DNA from: Parcubacteria group bacterium
GTDB taxonomy: Bacteria > Patescibacteriota > Minisyncoccia > Phycocordibacterales > Zambryskibacteraceae
Assembly: GCA_028286465.1 (NCBI GenBank)
Contig: JAQBRN010000011.1
Coordinates: 1 to 37,801, forward strand
Direction: 5' to 3'
Length of the DNA: 37,801 nt
Numbering within the stretch: the first letter of the stretch is position 1; each line of letters begins with the position of its first letter. Below the pieces are notes generated by a model that was given only the letters and a program-made list of their open reading frames with translations, did not search any database and was not told where the DNA came from. Shown in pieces: positions 35,337-37,801 of this stretch. Made by a program: the position numbers and the translations under genes.

Positions 35337-36062
35337 ATGAAAAGCGCCTCCCCGGCGGAACGTAGACAAGCCAAACTCCTCCTTCCTGAGTTCGGTGCGT
35401 ATACACCCGGTATCTTGCGGGTCGAAGTAAAAACGGCGGAAAGCCTCAAGGCTCATGATGAGACCTGGGGTACAAGCGACAGCAATGTGTGGCAATCAGA
35501 TTACAGCTTGGGTCATCACTCCCGCAAGCTCTCGAAGGTCATGGGCGATATCGGCACAACCCGCGGGAGAAGCGACCGACAGATCATGCTCGGCAGAGTC
35601 GCAGGACTTCTTCACGATGTCGGCAAGCTCGATGAGGCCTGTAGGATCTACAGGGTCAAGCGCGAGCTCACGCCCGAAGAGCGCGCGGAGATCGACAAGC
35701 ACGCGGGCATTTCCGGTGATTACGTGCTGAAACAGATGTCAGATGTGCGTCCGGAAGATCGTATCTTCCTTGCGGATGTGCATCCGATCGTCCGTTACCA
35801 TCACGCACCCTGGCTCATTCGCGATCCTGAACTTCGGGAACTCGGGTTCGACCTGAAGATCGCCGATATCTTCGTCTCGATGATGGAACATCGGCACCGT
35901 CCCGGATTGTCTCAGTTCCAGGCGGTCGAAGCACTAGAGGAAGTCGTCTTGCGCATGATGAAAGATGCAACGCTCGGGAAGTTCTCTCTCGAGATCCAAG
36001 CAAGCATGCAGACCATCATGAACAAGTACGGCGTGGATAGGAATGTCATCATAATCAAATAG
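35337..36062 (+). CDS. HD-domain phosphohydrolase-like protein (HD-GYP-related core without GYP)
   Basis: GLLHDVGKLDEACRIY...LTPEERAEIDKHAGISGDYVLKQM...VRYHHAPW...KIADIFVSMMEHRHRPG; start MKSASPAERRQ. Confidence 0.75.
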   Translation: MKSASPAERRQAKLLLPEFGAYTPGILRVEVKTAESLKAHDETWGTSDSNVWQSDYSLGHHSRKLSKVMGDIGTTRGRSDRQIMLGRVAGLLHDVGKLDEACRIYRVKRELTPEERAEIDKHAGISGDYVLKQMSDVRPEDRIFLADVHPIVRYHHAPWLIRDPELRELGFDLKIADIFVSMMEHRHRPGLSQFQAVEALEEVVLRMMKDATLGKFSLEIQASMQTIMNKYGVDRNVIIIK

Positions 36063-36069
36063 GAATCCG

Positions 36070-36092
36070 CCGAGCGTATGCGCTCGGTTTTT
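36070..36092 (+). terminator. intrinsic terminator after the HD-domain gene
   Basis: CCGAGCG-TATG-CGCTCGG-TTTTT. Confidence 0.9.
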
Positions 36093-36102
36093 ATATCCAG
36101 AG

Positions 36103-37116
<1,014 letters not shown>

Positions 37117-37138
37117 CCGCCTATGATACTATACGGCC

Positions 37139-37801
37139 ATGAAAGAAAGCGAGCCAAAGGTCGTTGAGGTCATCCCCATCCTGAAGGGCCTGCCGAAGCC
37201 CGCGCTTTCCTACTTCTACAGAGGTGATGTTCGAGAGGGAGAGTTCGTCGAGATAGAGGTCAGGAAATCGAAAACGCTCGCCGTCGTCTCGAAGGTCAGG
37301 GATGCCCGCGAAATGCGCTCGAATCTCAGAAATTCGACGTTCGTTCTGAAGAAACTCGCCAAGAGAAAAGCGAATCTCGGCGTTTCGAAAGCCTTCATCG
37401 AAGCCGCCGAGCGAACAGCCACCTTCTACGCAGCGAACACCGGCGCCATTCTCGGGTCCGTCATACCGAAAATGTTTCTCACCGAGCCCGACCTCTTGAG
37501 TTTCTATTTCCCCGAAGTAACGCGTTCGGCGCGCGAGCCGATGCTCATTCAGCAGGAAACGGAAGAGCGCTATAGTACATATAAATCGATCATCAGGGAA
37601 AACTTTGCCAAGAAGAATTCAGTCTTATTTATCGCGCCGACGAATGAGCTTGCTCGAAGGGCCTTTACAAAATTATCGCCCGGCATCGAAGAGTACACCC
37701 ACCTCTTCACTCTCGATCAGAAAAAGAAAACTCTCGAATCCGTGCTGAAGGAGGCTTCGATCGATCGGCATCCGGTCCTTTTCATTACGACGACCTCGGG
37801 A
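37139..37801 (+). CDS. PriA-like protein, partial (no Walker A in the visible part; absent from ORF track because no stop in window)
   Basis: Translation MKESEPKVVEVIPILKGLPKPALSYFYRGDVREGEFVEIEVRKSKTLAVVSKV...FYAANTGAILGSVIPKMFL...SVLFIAPTNELARRAFTKL: PriA N-terminal domain pattern then helicase lobe-like segment. Confidence 0.7.
   Translation, partial: MKESEPKVVEVIPILKGLPKPALSYFYRGDVREGEFVEIEVRKSKTLAVVSKVRDAREMRSNLRNSTFVLKKLAKRKANLGVSKAFIEAAERTATFYAANTGAILGSVIPKMFLTEPDLLSFYFPEVTRSAREPMLIQQETEERYSTYKSIIRENFAKKNSVLFIAPTNELARRAFTKLSPGIEEYTHLFTLDQKKKTLESVLKEASIDRHPVLFITTTSG

Overview
This looks like a compact Patescibacteria/CPR (Parcubacteria-like) chromosomal segment using genetic code 11. 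Most core genes lie on the minus strand. From left to right: rplM(partial)-rplQ-rpoA-rpsD-rpsK-rpsM-rpmJ-infA; an actin-like (PilM/FtsA-like) protein; an EamA-type transporter; a short alaS; a udg4 / mgtC-like / ATP-cone-nuclease / mnmA / mltG run; a sigma-region-4 + HARE-HTH-like protein; leuS; ychF; tRNA-Ala(TGC) and tRNA-Val(CAC); a Ddl-like ATP-grasp protein; uvrC, uvrA and uvrB; tgt; an HD-domain protein; mreB; and a partial PriA-like gene at the right edge. Between the core genes lie about 15 small, lineage-specific-looking genes. Many have their own TTGACW-type promoter and intrinsic terminator, and in several the stop codon sits inside the terminator hairpin. Main observations: an in-frame UAG in the rpoA alpha-CTD with homologous sequence continuing after it; a family-4 UDG with no cysteines; an ATP-cone fused to a PD-(D/E)XK nuclease and tightly coupled to mnmA, mgtC and udg; a PriA-like protein without a Walker A; UvrC and AlaRS lacking C-terminal domains; divergent promoters sharing a palindromic -35; and the single-gene cassette architecture. 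All family calls come from reading motifs in the translations. No database search was run.
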